64,000 nucleotides of DNA from Lumbricus terrestris (taxonomy: Eukaryota > Annelida > Clitellata > Crassiclitellata > Lumbricidae): assembly GCA_949752735.1 (NCBI GenBank), contig OX457037.1, positions 65,667,915 to 65,731,914 of the forward strand, read 5' to 3'. The notes below the pieces were generated by a model. That model was not told the DNA's origin. It made no database searches and saw nothing but the letters and a program-made list of their open reading frames with translations. A program made the translations under genes and the position numbers. Of the stretch, positions 1 to 11,050 are shown piece by piece (position 1 is the stretch's first letter; the number at the start of each line of letters is the position of its first letter).

Positions 1-1548
1 ATTATATTTTAGAAATTCGGTTTCATAATACTGCTTTTCAGCTTTGATTCGAATCGTCTTAAATTTATTTCTATATGAAGTGAATTTAGATTTATTTTCA
101 GGTGAAGGGTTCTTGACAAATTTTAAGTGTAGTTTAGACTTATATTTACATGACTTTAGTAGACCAGGGGTCATCCATGGCTGATTTAGTTTCTTATGTG
201 GTTTGATCAGTTTACGTTTGAGAGGAAATGCTATGTTATAGGCAGTTTTAATCAAAGATAAGAATAGCTCATAGGATCCATCAGGATCATTGCAAGCACA
301 AGAGTGACTAACTTCAGACCAATCAATATTAGATAATAAATTTCTAAAGTGCTCACAAGATGCTGGATTGACATTACGAGTATTTTGGTAATCAATAGTT
401 GCTTCTATGGTGGGGATAAGTTTGAGTCTTACAAGGATTGGAAGATGATCAGATATGTCAGATGCAATAATAAAAGAGTCCACAATTTTTGAGGTTCTAT
501 TGGAGAAGAAATTATCAATGAGAGTTGAGGAAGTACAAGTAATTCGTGTGGGTTGGGTAATAGCTGGTAGGAAGTGGAAGGATGACATAACATCTAGGAA
601 ATTAGAGGTCGGATTATGTTTATGAACCTTAAGCAAGTCAATATTAAAGTCACCCAAAATAAAAATGTCTTTCGGTTTGGTTGAGAGGGAGGACAAGAGC
701 TGTGCAAATTCATCATTAAAAGTAGGAACATCCTGGCCAGGGGGTCTATATATAACTCCAATAGTAAAGAAAGACCGATCAGATTGGGGAAAGCGTACAA
801 ATAAAGCCTCATAGGAGCAATGAGATTGACAGTCCAAAGGGATTTCCAATTCCTCAAACTTAATATGGTTTTTTATTGCAAATCCAACACCTCCTCCAAA
901 GCCAGTTTTTCTAATTCTATGCAAAAGATTATAACCTGATATATTTACAGAATCAATCGAGCTTTCATCCAACCAAGTCTCCGTAATTGCAAGAATATCA
1001 ATAGAAAGTTGATGGAGTAGATCAGAGATGACTGATGTTTTGGATATGATGCTTCTGCAATTGATATGCATAATGGAGGTAAGAAATTCGTTGGAAGCAC
1101 AAATAGTTGATAAATCAGAAGGAGTGCTGTACTTGGAGATCTTAGGTCGGTTGATAAAAAAGTTATCATCAGGGTCCAGATCATAATTAAGAGTCAAAGG
1201 ACGATTTTCTTGAACATCTGCAAAAACTTCAAGTCTTGGACCATTATTCATGGCAAAAATAGAGTCATTAACCTTAGGTAAGTCTCTCGTACATTGGGCA
1301 AATTCATCATCATTAATTATATGATTAAATGGAAAGAGGGTCCTTAGGCAATTGGGACAATACCATGAGGAGGAACTGATTGAACAACTTGATGTAAGAG
1401 AAAGGCAAGATAAATGATAGTTCTGTTCACAAAGCGAACAAGTGGCTGCCTTATGCTGACCAATTAAAGGATGAGAACACACACAACACTCAACAGGAGT
1501 GGAAGCGGATGAACATGCTAGCTTAAGTAGCGACACTAAAATACACCA
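1..1548 (-). CDS. Non-LTR retrotransposon ORF, PHD finger plus endonuclease, cut by window edge
   Basis: Reading the minus strand, one frame stays open from just after a TAA at about 1549-1551 to the left edge (about 516 codons), so the protein continues outside the window. A C4HC3 PHD-type zinc finger lies at about 1488-1348 (C-x2-C, C-x2-C, H-x2-C, W-Y-C-x2-C). It is followed by an exonuclease/endonuclease/phosphatase (EEP) domain with the motifs ITETW, YRPPG, GDFNID and SDHLPI. After it comes a linker resembling the one after the EEP domain of the LINE at 45516. PHD plus EEP is known in CR1-like non-LTR retrotransposons, where the endonuclease nicks target DNA. The reverse transcriptase would lie to the left. 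The first ATG in frame is near 1252, after the PHD finger, so the true start is uncertain; the element may be 5' truncated. No internal stop or frameshift seen. Confidence 0.85.
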
Positions 1549-2329
1549 TTACCGGATGTCTCGGTGACATTAAGTAAGTTATAAGCAAAGTCACAAAATA
1601 ATAAACTGAGAATCAAAATAACATATAGTATAACCATACTGCAACCTGGTAAGGGAATAAAAATGCATCAAATTGATACAGAATAGGATCTGATGGCTAA
1701 GCCCCCTACAGGAGGCTAAGCCCCCCTAAAAAAATGGCCATTTTAATTATTTTACATAAAAAATGCACGATTTTTGGTCGATGACTAAAAAAAAAAAAAA
1801 AAGTCGTCAGAAATTTTGGCGGCGAAAATGGAAAATTTTTCCGCGGGCTTCAGCCCCTCCGAAACTGAAATCCTGGCGCCGCCACTGCCTACTATATATA
1901 TATATTTATATAGTAAGTAAACAGAGCTATGTCAGGCAATGTGAAAAACGTCGATTAATATTGCGTTAATATTGCGTTAATTTGCGATTAAAAATTTTAA
2001 TCGTGCGATTAACGCGATTAAAATTTTTAATCGAACGACAGCTCTACCATTTAACATGCCGCTACAAATGGAGTTCTTGGACTGCAGATGAGCGACACTA
2101 TTGAGCTTTTGGTACCGTCAACTGGGGTAACTTTGATATGCAGGGTAACTTTGACCCGCCCGGGGTAGCTTTGACAATTTTCATGGACTAACAGTGTAGA
2201 CTGTAGAACGAAAAATGGAGCAAAGAGTTGCCTTAGTCTTATGTTTTGCGGATGTTCCACTGGCATCTTCATGCCACCAATGGCTGTTTATATAGTCAGA
2301 AATGTTTACAAAGAATGGACTGTAGGAGG
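1549..2329. other. Repeat-derived non-coding stretch upstream of the LINE
   Basis: No gene seen. It holds fragments of dispersed repeats: a segment rich in the phrase GGCTAAGCCCCC near 1690-1730, a (TA)n run near 1891-1912, AT-rich repeats of TTAATCG type near 1950-2035, and a stretch near 2115-2175 with repeated GGGGTAACTTTGA phrases that resemble pogo-like transposon ends. Confidence 0.5.
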
Positions 2330-2636
2330 CATGGGCGGAGTTTATCAGGGGCTAGGGGGCTGGCCCACCTCCAAGAAGTCCCATAATCATTTTTTACCGT
2401 GTAAATGGTATCTTTTTCCGGGCTTAACCCCCTAAGAACTTTCAAGTAAACGACTAAAAAAGGTCATCAACTTTTTGGGCCGAGCAAATGTAATTTTCTA
2501 CTTTTCACGAGATTTGAACTTGACGAATAAAAAAAAGTCATAAACTTTTTGGGCCGCAAAACTTTTTGGGGCGCGGCTAGTTCGGGGCCAAATTTTTTCA
2601 GCCCCCCCCAAGAACGAAAACCAGACTCCGTCCATG
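2330..2636. mobile_element. hAT-like MITE, ends CATGGGCGGAG / CTCCGTCCATG
   Basis: The ends are imperfect inverted repeats (CATGGGCGGAGTTT against CATGGACGGAGTCT). The interior has the GGGGGCTGGCCC and AAGTCC phrases that recur in the smaller element at 29405-29554, which does have an 8-bp duplication. No clear duplication flanks this copy. It is non-coding. Confidence 0.6.
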
Positions 2637-3522
2637 ACCTATGAGTCATTTAAGTTTGGACTTAATTCATTCTACTTCGACGAATCGTTTTTCGAATCCG
2701 ACATAATTACGCAATTCACTTTGCACCGTGTTGTATTTTCACTTGAAGCTCTATTGTAACCACATGTACCCTGTTACGACGAAGTTGAAATCGTCGTATT
2801 CAAAACCATCTTCAGCGATGTTTTTTTTAAATCAAACCAACAAGCAGCAAAGATACAATGCTTTGCCTATATATTTGGAAACCTCCAACATGACATTGTA
2901 AGAATGATCGAAAGTTGGAGAGTAACTTAGACTACTTCGTAGCATAATTTGTTTTACCTCCGCTGCCTGTTCTTGGGCATTTGATGACACCCATAGGCCT
3001 GCAGACGGATTCCGTATGAGTTGGAATTAATTCTGAAAGCTATTACTTCGATGCAGTCTTCTACGCAGTCAGATATTATGGAAACTATAGAGGCTATTTC
3101 TTCAATGCAGTAATGCGCTAAAGAAACTAGAGAAGTGCTGACTGAGGTCATGTCGAGCTCGGATATTTTGAGACGTAGTGAAAGACTTCCAGTAAGGCCC
3201 CGGTTTCATACAGGAAGCTGGGTGGTAGAGATCTAAGGCCGCAGAGAGCGCGGTAGGATTTCAACCCGGAAGTTATCTCCTCCACCTTCCTCTAAGGACA
3301 TTCAACAGCAACACGGTGCTACCTAGTTAGATGAGACGGTGTGGGCGATACCGCTGGAGGCGAGAAAGGCGGGCGTCATAAAAGTGCAACGTGTCATCTG
3401 TGATCTCTAAATAAGTATTCCTCATTCATTTTAATCTCATTAAACTTTTCTTGCACAGCAAATATCTTTCAACTGTTGCAGTTTTTTTAGCTAAACGGAG
3501 TCTCTCGATATCGCGTTCAGCA
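2637..3522. other. Region upstream of the receptor signal-peptide exon
   Basis: No gene or named repeat recognised. If the exon at 3523 is the first coding exon, this stretch would contain promoter and 5' UTR. A CATAAAAG sequence near 3378 could be a weak TATA-like site, but nothing supports a transcription start directly. Confidence 0.3.
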
Positions 3523-3580
3523 ATGGAGAATAGATCTGTGGTAATTCTAGCCGTAATAATGAGCACCTGCCATAAAATAG
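3523..3580 (+). CDS. Signal-peptide exon of an Ig-superfamily receptor-like gene
   Basis: ATG at 3523 opens 19 codons plus one base: a short N-terminus, then the hydrophobic run VVILAVIM and a cysteine, as in a secretory signal peptide. It ends at a GTGAGT donor (3581), leaving phase 1, the usual phase between a leader exon and an Ig exon. Joining this base to the exon at 4974 gives an in-frame GAT codon. It is too short to be convincing alone; the support comes from hydrophobicity, consensus donor, phase and position about 1.4 kb before a clear Ig exon. A leader further upstream cannot be excluded. Confidence 0.65.
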
Positions 3581-3989
3581 GTGAGTCTATCAAGATCTAA
3601 TGTGGCATTTAATGGCTTTTTGAACAAATGGGACCTACTCAGGTTATATGAACGCAGGTAGGCCCTAATGTAGGCTTTGCATTGAATTTTAATGGAGAAT
3701 AATGTAATATACATTATTATTTATCATTATTAATGTAATATAATTATATGTAATGTTGCGGTGTGTCAACCGGATTGTTTCAATAGCGAGAATATTATAC
3801 TATTATTATTATTCATGGAACTTTGCAAAAACAAACTTAATAGCAATAGTAGCCCGAAGCCAAAATTCAATCGCGCTACTAGGCTATAAAGTCGAGCGCA
3901 AAGCTCAAGCCGAATCCGTGCCTAATGCAAAAGACATTCAATGTCGTACCAAAATCCGATCAGTAACCGAAGCCGAGACACGACGATAA

Positions 3990-4498
3990 CTAAGACTCTG
4001 GTTCTGGGTCGGTTAGATCGGGTTCTTCGCTCTGCTGCCCGGCTCATTGGACGAATCCCTAAATTTTCCTCTGTTTCTACCTACATGCGTGATGTGCTGC
4101 ATTGGTTGCCAATAACCCAACGCATCCATTATCGAGTTGCTGCCCTGGTCTCACGTTGTATCATTGGTTGCGCTCCAACCTACCTGCGCGTTCTTTGTCG
4201 CCCAGTCTCTGACATTGAAGCGCGTCGGGCCCTTCGCTCTGCTGCGAAGGGACAACTGCTTGTTCCACGGGCTCGCTTGGCTACCAGACAGCGCCGAGCC
4301 TTCTCTGTTGTGGGGCCGTCAATCTGGAATGACCTCCCCTTAACCTCCATCTCCTCCACCTGACCAGTCAATCCCTATTCCTTAAGTACCATAAATCTTT
4401 TTTCTTTTGCCGTGGCTGGGCTGGGAGCGCCTCTGAGTAGTTTCTTGAATGGGCGCTATATAAATGCAAATAATGAATGAATGAATGAATGAACACGC
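3990..4498 (+). mobile_element. L2/CR1-like LINE, 3' end fragment
   Basis: The frame around 3941-4363 encodes the C-terminal tail typical of L2/CR1-like reverse transcriptases: RSAARLIGRIPKF, VLHWLPITQRI, GQLLVPRA and FSVVGPSIWNDLPL. It is followed by a short 3' UTR with GGGAGCGCCTCTGAGTAG and GGGCGCTATA, and by a tail of (TGAA)n. Only the last part of the element is present, as expected of 5'-truncated insertion. It sits in the first intron of the receptor model. The same 3' end occurs on the minus strand at 40974-41075 and near 61510, and as the tail of the SINEs. Confidence 0.85.
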
Positions 4499-4973
4499 TT
4501 GGTGAAGCGCATAAATTTATTGGATAGGCCTACAACATTTTAATTGCATCTTATGGCATCAAATTCCGTTAAATCGATTAAAAAGTATATTTTGTACAGC
4601 AGGCTACTGTTCATCATTCTCACTCTTAGGTCAAAAGATGTAACAGATTTAGCGATTTAATTATTTTATTGTATTGTATTTTATCTGACCATTTACAAAG
4701 CGCTTCTCACAGCAAGATATTTTCAGAAACGCTCCCAGTGCGTGCAACCCGATAGAAAAGGTAGGTTTTGAACCGGAGAAAGATGACGAAATACTGCCAG
4801 AAAGTATTACCAAGCGAACCGATGGGGGGAATCGATTCCATAGGGAAGGACCTATGCAGGCAAGTGATACAAATTGCAGAATCGGTCGACAAGGCCACCA
4901 TTGCGTCGATCTCTGAGCCTGTTGTGAAGAAATTCGTGAAATTACTTAATTACGTTGAATTGTGGTATTTTAG

Positions 4974-5273
4974 ATTCGGTTCTAAACGGGATTCCGCGTG
5001 ACACTGAGATTAGAGTCAATGATTCCACTTATTTGAATTGCACAACGTCTCTTCTTGCAAACCAAGTTCAATGGCTTCATGGCAACAATTATGTTTACAC
5101 CGGATTAGCCATTTTGGAGCCGTATAATGAAAGGTTTTCAGTTGAAATTAACTCATCGACAGGAGCCTGCAACTTAGTTATTCGATCAGTCCAACCTTCA
5201 GATGCCGGAACATACGAATGCGCCGAAGATGAAGGGTTTGGAGAACAGAGAACGGCTCAGCTTATAGTTTTAG
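4974..5273 (+). CDS. Ig V-like domain exon 1 of receptor-like gene
   Basis: A 300-base exon bounded by TTTTAG and GTAAGC, phase 1 at both ends. It encodes one complete Ig-like fold: B-strand cysteine in YLNC, C-strand tryptophan in VQWLHG, an FSVEINSSTGACNLVI stretch for strands D-E, and the F-strand motif SDAGTYEC, ending in a G-strand sequence (QLIVLG). Several N-x-S/T sites suggest an extracellular, glycosylated position. Such domains mediate recognition in cell-surface receptors and adhesion proteins. The phase fits the leader exon before it and the next Ig exon after it. Confidence 0.85.
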
Positions 5274-6206
5274 GTAAGCTTACGTTAAGATTTTACTCTC
5301 TCAAATCTCGAAACTGACTTCGACAAAAGTGTTCACTAACATGGATAGAACGATTCAGTGCCTATGCTGCTAAAACACAATAACTGCAACAAATTAACTG
5401 GATTTGTAGCTAATATTCAGCTAATAGTTTTAGATACATTCAGGTTTACTCTCTTTCACTCCTAAAGGTACCATAACAAACATCAGACGCTAGCGTAGAT
5501 GAGGTGCTGTTTGTTGTAAAATAGGGCACTCATCGCCACAAATGGAATTTTGTACATGTCAGAAACCCGTGATAATTTCTGGTTGTACAGTAGGCAGCAG
5601 AATGTTGTGTTTTATTAGAAAGATAAAGTCGTCGTTCGTCGTAATTAAACCGGTGTAAACTATTCTTTTAGCCTACTATAGTTCAGTTTGGACCAACAGA
5701 ATTGATTCTGGGCTGGTTTTAAGGAATTTTTAGAACTGCACAACCCCTTCTTTTCTTTCCAATCCTCGATGGTAAATTACTTCAAATCGGAGGACAACAA
5801 CCTTTTTGCTAGTTTTAACTGTACAGAAGTGCTTCCACAACTGCACAAATCCGTTTAGAACTGCACAGTGTGTGTACAACTGCACGTTAAAAAATGCCCT
5901 GGTTGAAGATTAAATACAACGATTTATCAGGTGTGCCACTACATGCAGTGCATGTGTCAATCATTCCAGGGACATTGACATTTCTAATAACTTAGATTCG
6001 ATAATGTAATCGATAGCTCGGAAAGAAACCTCATAATATAAATTTCGACTCTTACAACCAGGAGAACGATGCTTGCCACTGTAAAACATTACAGAAATAA
6101 ATGTCATTCCAATAAATCCAATGTGAAGCCTAGTTTATACTGAATAATCTGTAAGACATTGCAGATTCATTTTTAAAAGAGTTTATCAAAATATATTAAA
6201 CTTTAG
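5274..6206 (+). other. Intron between Ig exons 1 and 2
   Basis: Non-coding. The 3' part (about 5935-6060) resembles 6760-6900 in the next intron, both containing similar CATTCCA, GACATTTCTAATAACTTAGAT and AATCGATAGC-like phrases, so exon 2 and its flank look tandemly duplicated. Part of 5700-5890 resembles a repeat with the phrase ACTGCACA. Confidence 0.45.
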
Positions 6207-6527
6207 ATGACGACCCAGTCTGCAGATCCAACATGCATTCAGATGGAGTCATTGGACCAAACAGTTGCGGAATAGAACCAGAGGAAGTCAAACTTTCGTG
6301 CAGTGTAAAATACCACGGCAACAGTCTTCCTGTCCTTCAGTGGAAAGACAGTCACAATAAATCCCTCGTAGATGGTCGGTTCAACGTTACTTCTATTAAT
6401 AATGAGGTCACATTCACACTGACGATGAAAAGTGCACTCGATCTGAATAACACATCGTATATCTGCCAAACGACGAGAACATCAAGCAGACATTACAGCT
6501 GCTCTTCTGACGCTATAAACATTATAT
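6207..6527 (+). CDS. Ig-like domain exon 2 of receptor-like gene
   Basis: A 321-base exon between CTTTAG and GTAAGC, phase 1 at both ends. It codes for an acidic start (DDDPVC), then VKLSCSV (B strand), LQWKDS (C strand) and NTSYICQT (F strand), so the canonical Cys-Trp-Cys core is present. Extra cysteines before and after the core could form a further disulfide. Several N-x-S/T sites support an extracellular position. No frameshift seen. The 5' intron resembles the one that follows, suggesting duplication within the gene. Confidence 0.8.
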
Positions 6528-7096
6528 GTAAGCTGCTCTTGTGGCCATTTATCTGTGCTTTATTGTTGTGACAAGTTGACAGTGAAAGGGTAGCCTATTC
6601 CAGTGCGCACACTGCTGTGTTCACCTGAGCTGCAACCCTGCTCCACTCCACATAACTCATTAATTGCTGTCAGATAACAGTAACGTTTGGAAGTAACAGT
6701 ATCAATTTATTATTTGCCAAACGCGACAGACAGATCCTATTTTGTCCTGAATCAGACTTCGGGTGTATTGCTCCCTTTCATTCCAAGAGCCTTAACATTT
6801 CTCATAACTTTAGATCCCGCAAGTAATCACTTCATAGCAATAATCAGTGAGCCAAACTTCAGGTAAAATGCTCGCTACTTTTACACATGGAAGAAAATCA
6901 TTATTTTCAAATAGGTCAAGGCTCATTTGTAATTTTATCAAATAAAAAATTCTATTTTCTTCATGGACTTTTTAAAATCACCAATTTACTTGTTTCGCTA
7001 CATGTTCATAATCTCTCTTTGTGTCTGCAAATCTGCATCGTATAAAACTTTTTCATGCAACAAATTACTATACACAATAATTTATTTCGATAACTT
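6528..7096 (+). other. Intron after Ig exon 2, duplicated flank
   Basis: Non-coding. About 6760-6960 is a diverged copy of 5935-6206. The equivalent of the acceptor there is followed by no open Ig exon. Confidence 0.4.
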
Positions 7097-7236
7097 CAGC
7101 AGCGAAATCCCACTAAACATGACAATGAATGACGAAGCTAATAGTCTCGCGAACGCGAGTCAATCATGCAGCTACAAATGGGAATGGTTCAATGGTGATG
7201 ATATTTCCACAGAATCTTATAAGCTTAGGACTAACC
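7097..7236 (+). pseudogene. Decayed duplicate of the third Ig exon, acceptor lost
   Basis: This stretch matches the first half of the exon at 7605: NFSSEIPLNMTMNDEA and CSYKWEWFNGDD parallel VFSSEVTVNMTTNDEV and CDYTWKWFNGDD. Where the intact copy has TTATTCAG before its first codon, this copy has TTATTTCG, so the invariant acceptor AG is gone, and the 3' half with the second cysteine is missing. The next 300 bases are a MITE. It therefore looks like a dead tandem copy. A cryptic CAG a few bases inside could still be used, but would not restore a full Ig fold. Confidence 0.7.
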
Positions 7237-7304
7237 AAATTTAAAACCACTATTATTTCTTAGTATCTGCAACGTATAGGCCTATAATTTTATTATGCAA
7301 GAAC

Positions 7305-7574
7305 CAAGGCCGTAGCCAGGATTTGATTTCGGGGGGTGTTTCTTCAGTTTCCCGTCTGAAAAAACTGATGACTTTTTAGTCATCCGACCGAAATCTTCAG
7401 AAAAATATTACCAATTCATTATATTTTTTCACATTTTTCATTTCGGGGGTGTTTTCATGGGTTTTATTTCATAGATTTTGCATCATGTGCTAGTAAATGC
7501 ATTCTATTATATTTTACGTTTTCCATTTCGGGGGGTGTTCAAACACCCAAAACACCCCCCTAGCTACGGCCTTG
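7305..7574. mobile_element. Nonautonomous hAT MITE with 8-bp duplication GCAAGAAC
   Basis: Terminal inverted repeats CAAGGCCGTAGCCAGG and CCTAGCTACGGCCTTG (the second as read on the plus strand) enclose 270 bases with repeated CGGGGGGTGTTT phrases. The 8-bp sequence GCAAGAAC is repeated exactly at 7297-7304 and 7575-7582, the duplication length of hAT elements. It is inserted between the dead and the intact third Ig exon. Confidence 0.9.
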
Positions 7575-7604
7575 GCAAGAACTAATTATCTTCAATTTAT
7601 TCAG

Positions 7605-7850
7605 ATGTCTTCAGCAGTGAAGTCACAGTGAACATGACTACGAATGACGAAGTCAGATGTTTCGCGAACACGAGTCAATCGTGTGATTACACATGGAAAT
7701 GGTTCAATGGCGATGATGTCACCACCGAATCAGATAATCAGAATTTAAAACCAAAGAAAGGTGGAATGCATCGGTGCGATGCTACATGTTCAATTCGGAA
7801 CAAATCGTGCTCAGTTGAATCCATGCGTGCAACGGTGCATTCAGAACAAG
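7605..7850 (+). CDS. Ig-like domain exon 3 of receptor-like gene
   Basis: A 246-base exon between TATTCAG and GTAAGA, phase 1 at both ends. It codes for a short cysteine-rich Ig-like domain: EVRCFANTS (B strand), YTWKWFNGDD (C strand) and GGMHRCDATCS (F strand), with further cysteines in SQSCDY and NKSCSV. It is shorter than the first two and may be a diverged, compact Ig-like module. A decayed copy lies 0.5 kb upstream. No further Ig exon was found between here and the transmembrane exon at 19253. Confidence 0.7.
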
Positions 7851-8453
7851 GTAAGAGCGCATTGTATAAATCACGTGATCTTGAAATGGCTGTAAGATTC
7901 GTCCTTCATTTCTAATGCTTTTTGGCAGCTGGGGACTTAGGACGCCTTAACGTAACAAGGATCTACAACTTTTTTTATCATGAGACGTCATTTATTTTCT
8001 TCCATACACATTGATTAATTCCCTAATGGGTGGGTTGTTTTTGAGCTTCTAGTTTGAGCTCTGGATTTTAGTCTAATACACTAATATAGGCCTTACAGGA
8101 GTAGATGTAAGACATCCTTCTGGCGCGTGGCTGTCACGCAGCCTGTCACGAGGTCAAAGGTCGTCACGAGAACCCCACGGTCGTCACAAGTGCCCCAAAG
8201 TCGTCACGGAGCCCATTTCCAAGATCGTCACGGGTCCCAAGGTCGTCATGAGGTCTCCCTGGTCACGGTGGGACCACTGGTCACCACGAGGACCCACGGT
8301 CACGTTCTTGGTCTCCGCAGAAGGTCAAGGACACCCGGAAATCGCTTCCCCGGAAGCGCGGCGGCGGGGCGGCGGGGCGGGGGCGGCGACCCAGATACGC
8401 GCGGCGCCCGGCTCCCAGGAATGTGCGGCGGCTCTCCAGGAAAAGCTACGCTG

Positions 8454-10040
8454 GCTTCCATGCTAAATCAATAGGAGCCCCCCATATTTTACCCAGAAAG
8501 CACCAGTCCTATGCAATTCTAAATACACATAACCATTAGTGTTCGCCATACATAAATTCACTATGTACTAATTTCATAATCCTCGTGTAGGAACATTACG
8601 CATTCAGAAATAGGAGCTTCGTAAATAAAACTACATCACAACTAGAAGTGCTCCTTTTACAGAAACTTCAGGGATTGTACACATTAATAACGATCAACGG
8701 ACTGTCTTAACCCTTTGAACCTTGAGTTCCTGTAACTCAATGGATAACGGGCCGGAAAACCGGCCCGCCGGGTTCAAAGGGTTAATGTGTAAATAAGCTT
8801 TAAATTCTACTGTACAGACTAATAGATATTATAGGGATTTTAAATCGTGGTGTCGCAGTCGAGTCGTACGATCTAGGCTTTCTTTTATCCTTTAACCAAA
8901 AAATCGAGAGCCTGTAATATTATTAAATCTTTAAAATACAATTTTAGAATTATATAAGCATTTATATAATTATTGTCTAATATATTTAAGTGTACATTAT
9001 TTTATTTTGATTACTTGAAGTCTTTCTTAAACCTAACATACATAAAGATACAGACAATCGCCAGAGGGCAGCATCTGCACAATTATCACCGTTAGAATCC
9101 GACATAGGCTACTGAAGCTCGGTAGATGTCACATGGATGCACGCCTCCAATAATCGTCGGAAAGACGATAAGCGTACTGAATTATTTTAAGCATTAATCG
9201 AATAATATTATCCTTTCGTACATAAAATAGATCGCTTAGACTTATTTTTGGCAACATTTCACATGTTAAATTATATTCTTTGTGTTGACTCAAAAGCACC
9301 GTAGTCATGAAACTAACACACTGTTCGATAGATGTCGCCTGGACGCATATACCCGAATCCCAAGCCTTATAGCATCGTAAAATTATTTAAAACATGTTTT
9401 AGTCATTTTTTCATCGCTCATCCAACTTCTAATTCTACTATGTCACAGTTCCGTTATTCGTCCAATTTCTACTTCAACTGAAAATATTTTTATCGTTCAT
9501 CCAGCCTCTAGTTTCACGGTTACAATTTAGCATAAAACCATGATATTCAAACGACAGGTTGCTAAATCATCTTTTCAAACTCATGAACAATTCAATCTAT
9601 GGTAAGACGATGCAGAACAATAGGTATCGTTCTACAATGACTCGGTAGCAAGTACCGTTTTTTTTATAAATTCGATGAAAAATATTTCCTCACAAAATAG
9701 AACCGGGATTTTGCGCGTGAGGGTCGGTTAGGGCTCAGGTTAGGCGTCGTGAGGGTCGGTTAGGGTTAGTTTTAGGGTTAGTGCAGTCATTCTGCTGAAA
9801 TTGAAGCTGGATTGATGAACACTAATTTTCAATGCAAAATGGATGAAAAATATTTGCTGACGAAATAGAAGCGGGATTTATCGAACAAATTCTTGCCTAA
9901 AGAGAAGCTGGATCGATTAAAAGGATTCTCGGAAAACTGGAAGTTGGATTTATTAAAGATAACAACGCTGCAACGTTATCTACCGAGTCATTATAGAACT
10001 ATTACCGAGTCATTATAGAACGCTACCGAACAATCGTAAA
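8454..10040. other. Interior of the Polinton remnant, no gene
   Basis: Non-coding. It holds a small TTAA element (8711-8781), a short telomere-like patch near 9718-9785 (variants of GGTTAGGG), and degenerate repeats of phrases such as TCATCCAGC near 9418-9520 and GAGTCATTATAGAAC near 9990-10025. Confidence 0.5.
8711..8781. mobile_element. 71-bp palindromic TTAA-flanked mini-element
   Basis: Inverted ends CCCTTTGAACC and GGTTCAAAGGG, flanked on both sides by TTAA (8707-8710 and 8782-8785). The interior carries a GGGCCGGAAAACCGGCCC hairpin. TTAA duplication and ends starting CCC are the signature of piggyBac-like elements. It has no coding capacity. Confidence 0.7.
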
Positions 10041-10729
10041 CTTCTGTGTGTAAAACTTGTTACCAACGCGAAACGAGCCAAGCGTTTCGTGTCCCGCCCA
10101 CATTTTGAGTCCTTTAATAATTATAAGTGAAGATCTCACAGTTATCAAATTAACCAACAGCAATGTATATTTGAATAAACCTCTGTATGCTGGAATGTGT
10201 ATTTTGGACCTCTCAAAGCTGAAAATGTACGAGTTCCACTATGAACATATCTTGCCCCTTTATGGCGATAATTGTAAACTTCTATTTACTGATACTGACA
10301 GCCTATGCTATCATATTACGATTCAGAATGTATATTCCGACATGTCTCGACATTTGGACGAGTATGACACCTCTGATTATCCCTGTGAGCACTTCTTGCA
10401 CTGTCCCCAAAATGCGAAAGTTATTGGTAAATTCAAAGATGAATGCAATGGTTCACTTGTTGTTGCCCAACAAGAAAGAGACGAAGAGAGCTAAGGGTAT
10501 TAAGAAAGGTTTTGTGAATAAAAGCATAAGACATGAAGATTATAGAGACTGTATTTTGAATGTGAAGCCCACATCTTCTAAATTTTGTGTGATTCGCAGT
10601 CTGAAACATCAATTGCATACTCTTGAATTGTCTAAATCCGCACTTTCACCCTATGACGACAAGCGATACTTGTTAAATTCATCAGATTCGTATGCCTATG
10701 GGCATGCAAATATTCCTATAAATGTTTGA
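10040..10729 (+). pseudogene. Broken C-terminal part of a Polinton-type DNA polymerase B
   Basis: The frame near 10057-10494 holds the palm region of a family B, protein-primed type DNA polymerase, including the catalytic DTDS motif at about residue 90 of that segment and a VIGKFKDE motif after it. The C-terminal thumb region (motif LSPYDDKR) continues in a different frame to a TGA ending at 10729, so there is a frameshift near 10470. A second frame change lies near 10110-10120, where the segment coding for RAKRFVSRP precedes a stop. The exonuclease domain and most of the N-terminus are missing. It cannot encode a working polymerase; it identifies the surrounding element as a Polinton. Confidence 0.85.
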
Positions 10730-10739
10730 GTTTGTGATT

Positions 10740-11050
10740 GTGTAACAATGTTGTAAATATATTAAATGTAAAAGACACTGATGTTTAAGCTTAATCAATG
10801 TAAAAACATTGAAGAAAGGATATCGATATTTGTATAAAGTGTCTCATATTAATTTTGATGCTTAATAAAGATGGAAAGACACTCGTATTAAAATTTTATG
10901 ATGATAAAGACACTGCGTAAAGATGAAAGATAATGGTGTTTAATAAAGTTGAAAAACATTGGTGAAAGGGCACTGATATTTCCTTTAATAAAGTTGAAAG
11001 AGATTGATGTTTATTAAAGATGGAATAATTTTTAAAAATGTATTTGTTCT
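10740..11050. repeat. Degenerate tandem minisatellite after the polymerase remnant
   Basis: Imperfect repeats of about 35-45 bases built on phrases like TTTAATAAAGATGGAAAGACACTGATG follow one another across this stretch. It is AT-rich and non-coding. Confidence 0.55.

Noticed and set aside
594..1184. Two minus-strand ORFs of 87 and 79 codons
   Set aside because: They are out-of-frame shadows of the PHD-endonuclease LINE ORF, which stays open in another frame from 1548 to the window edge.
6800..6860. Short exon after CTTTAG at about 6813
   Set aside because: It is a diverged copy of intron sequence near 5995; no open Ig-like frame follows.
8127..8474. GC-rich ORFs in the Polinton ends, here and at 11058-11510
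   Set aside because: They lie in the two inverted repeats and consist of low-complexity arginine/glycine-rich text; they are not conserved as protein.
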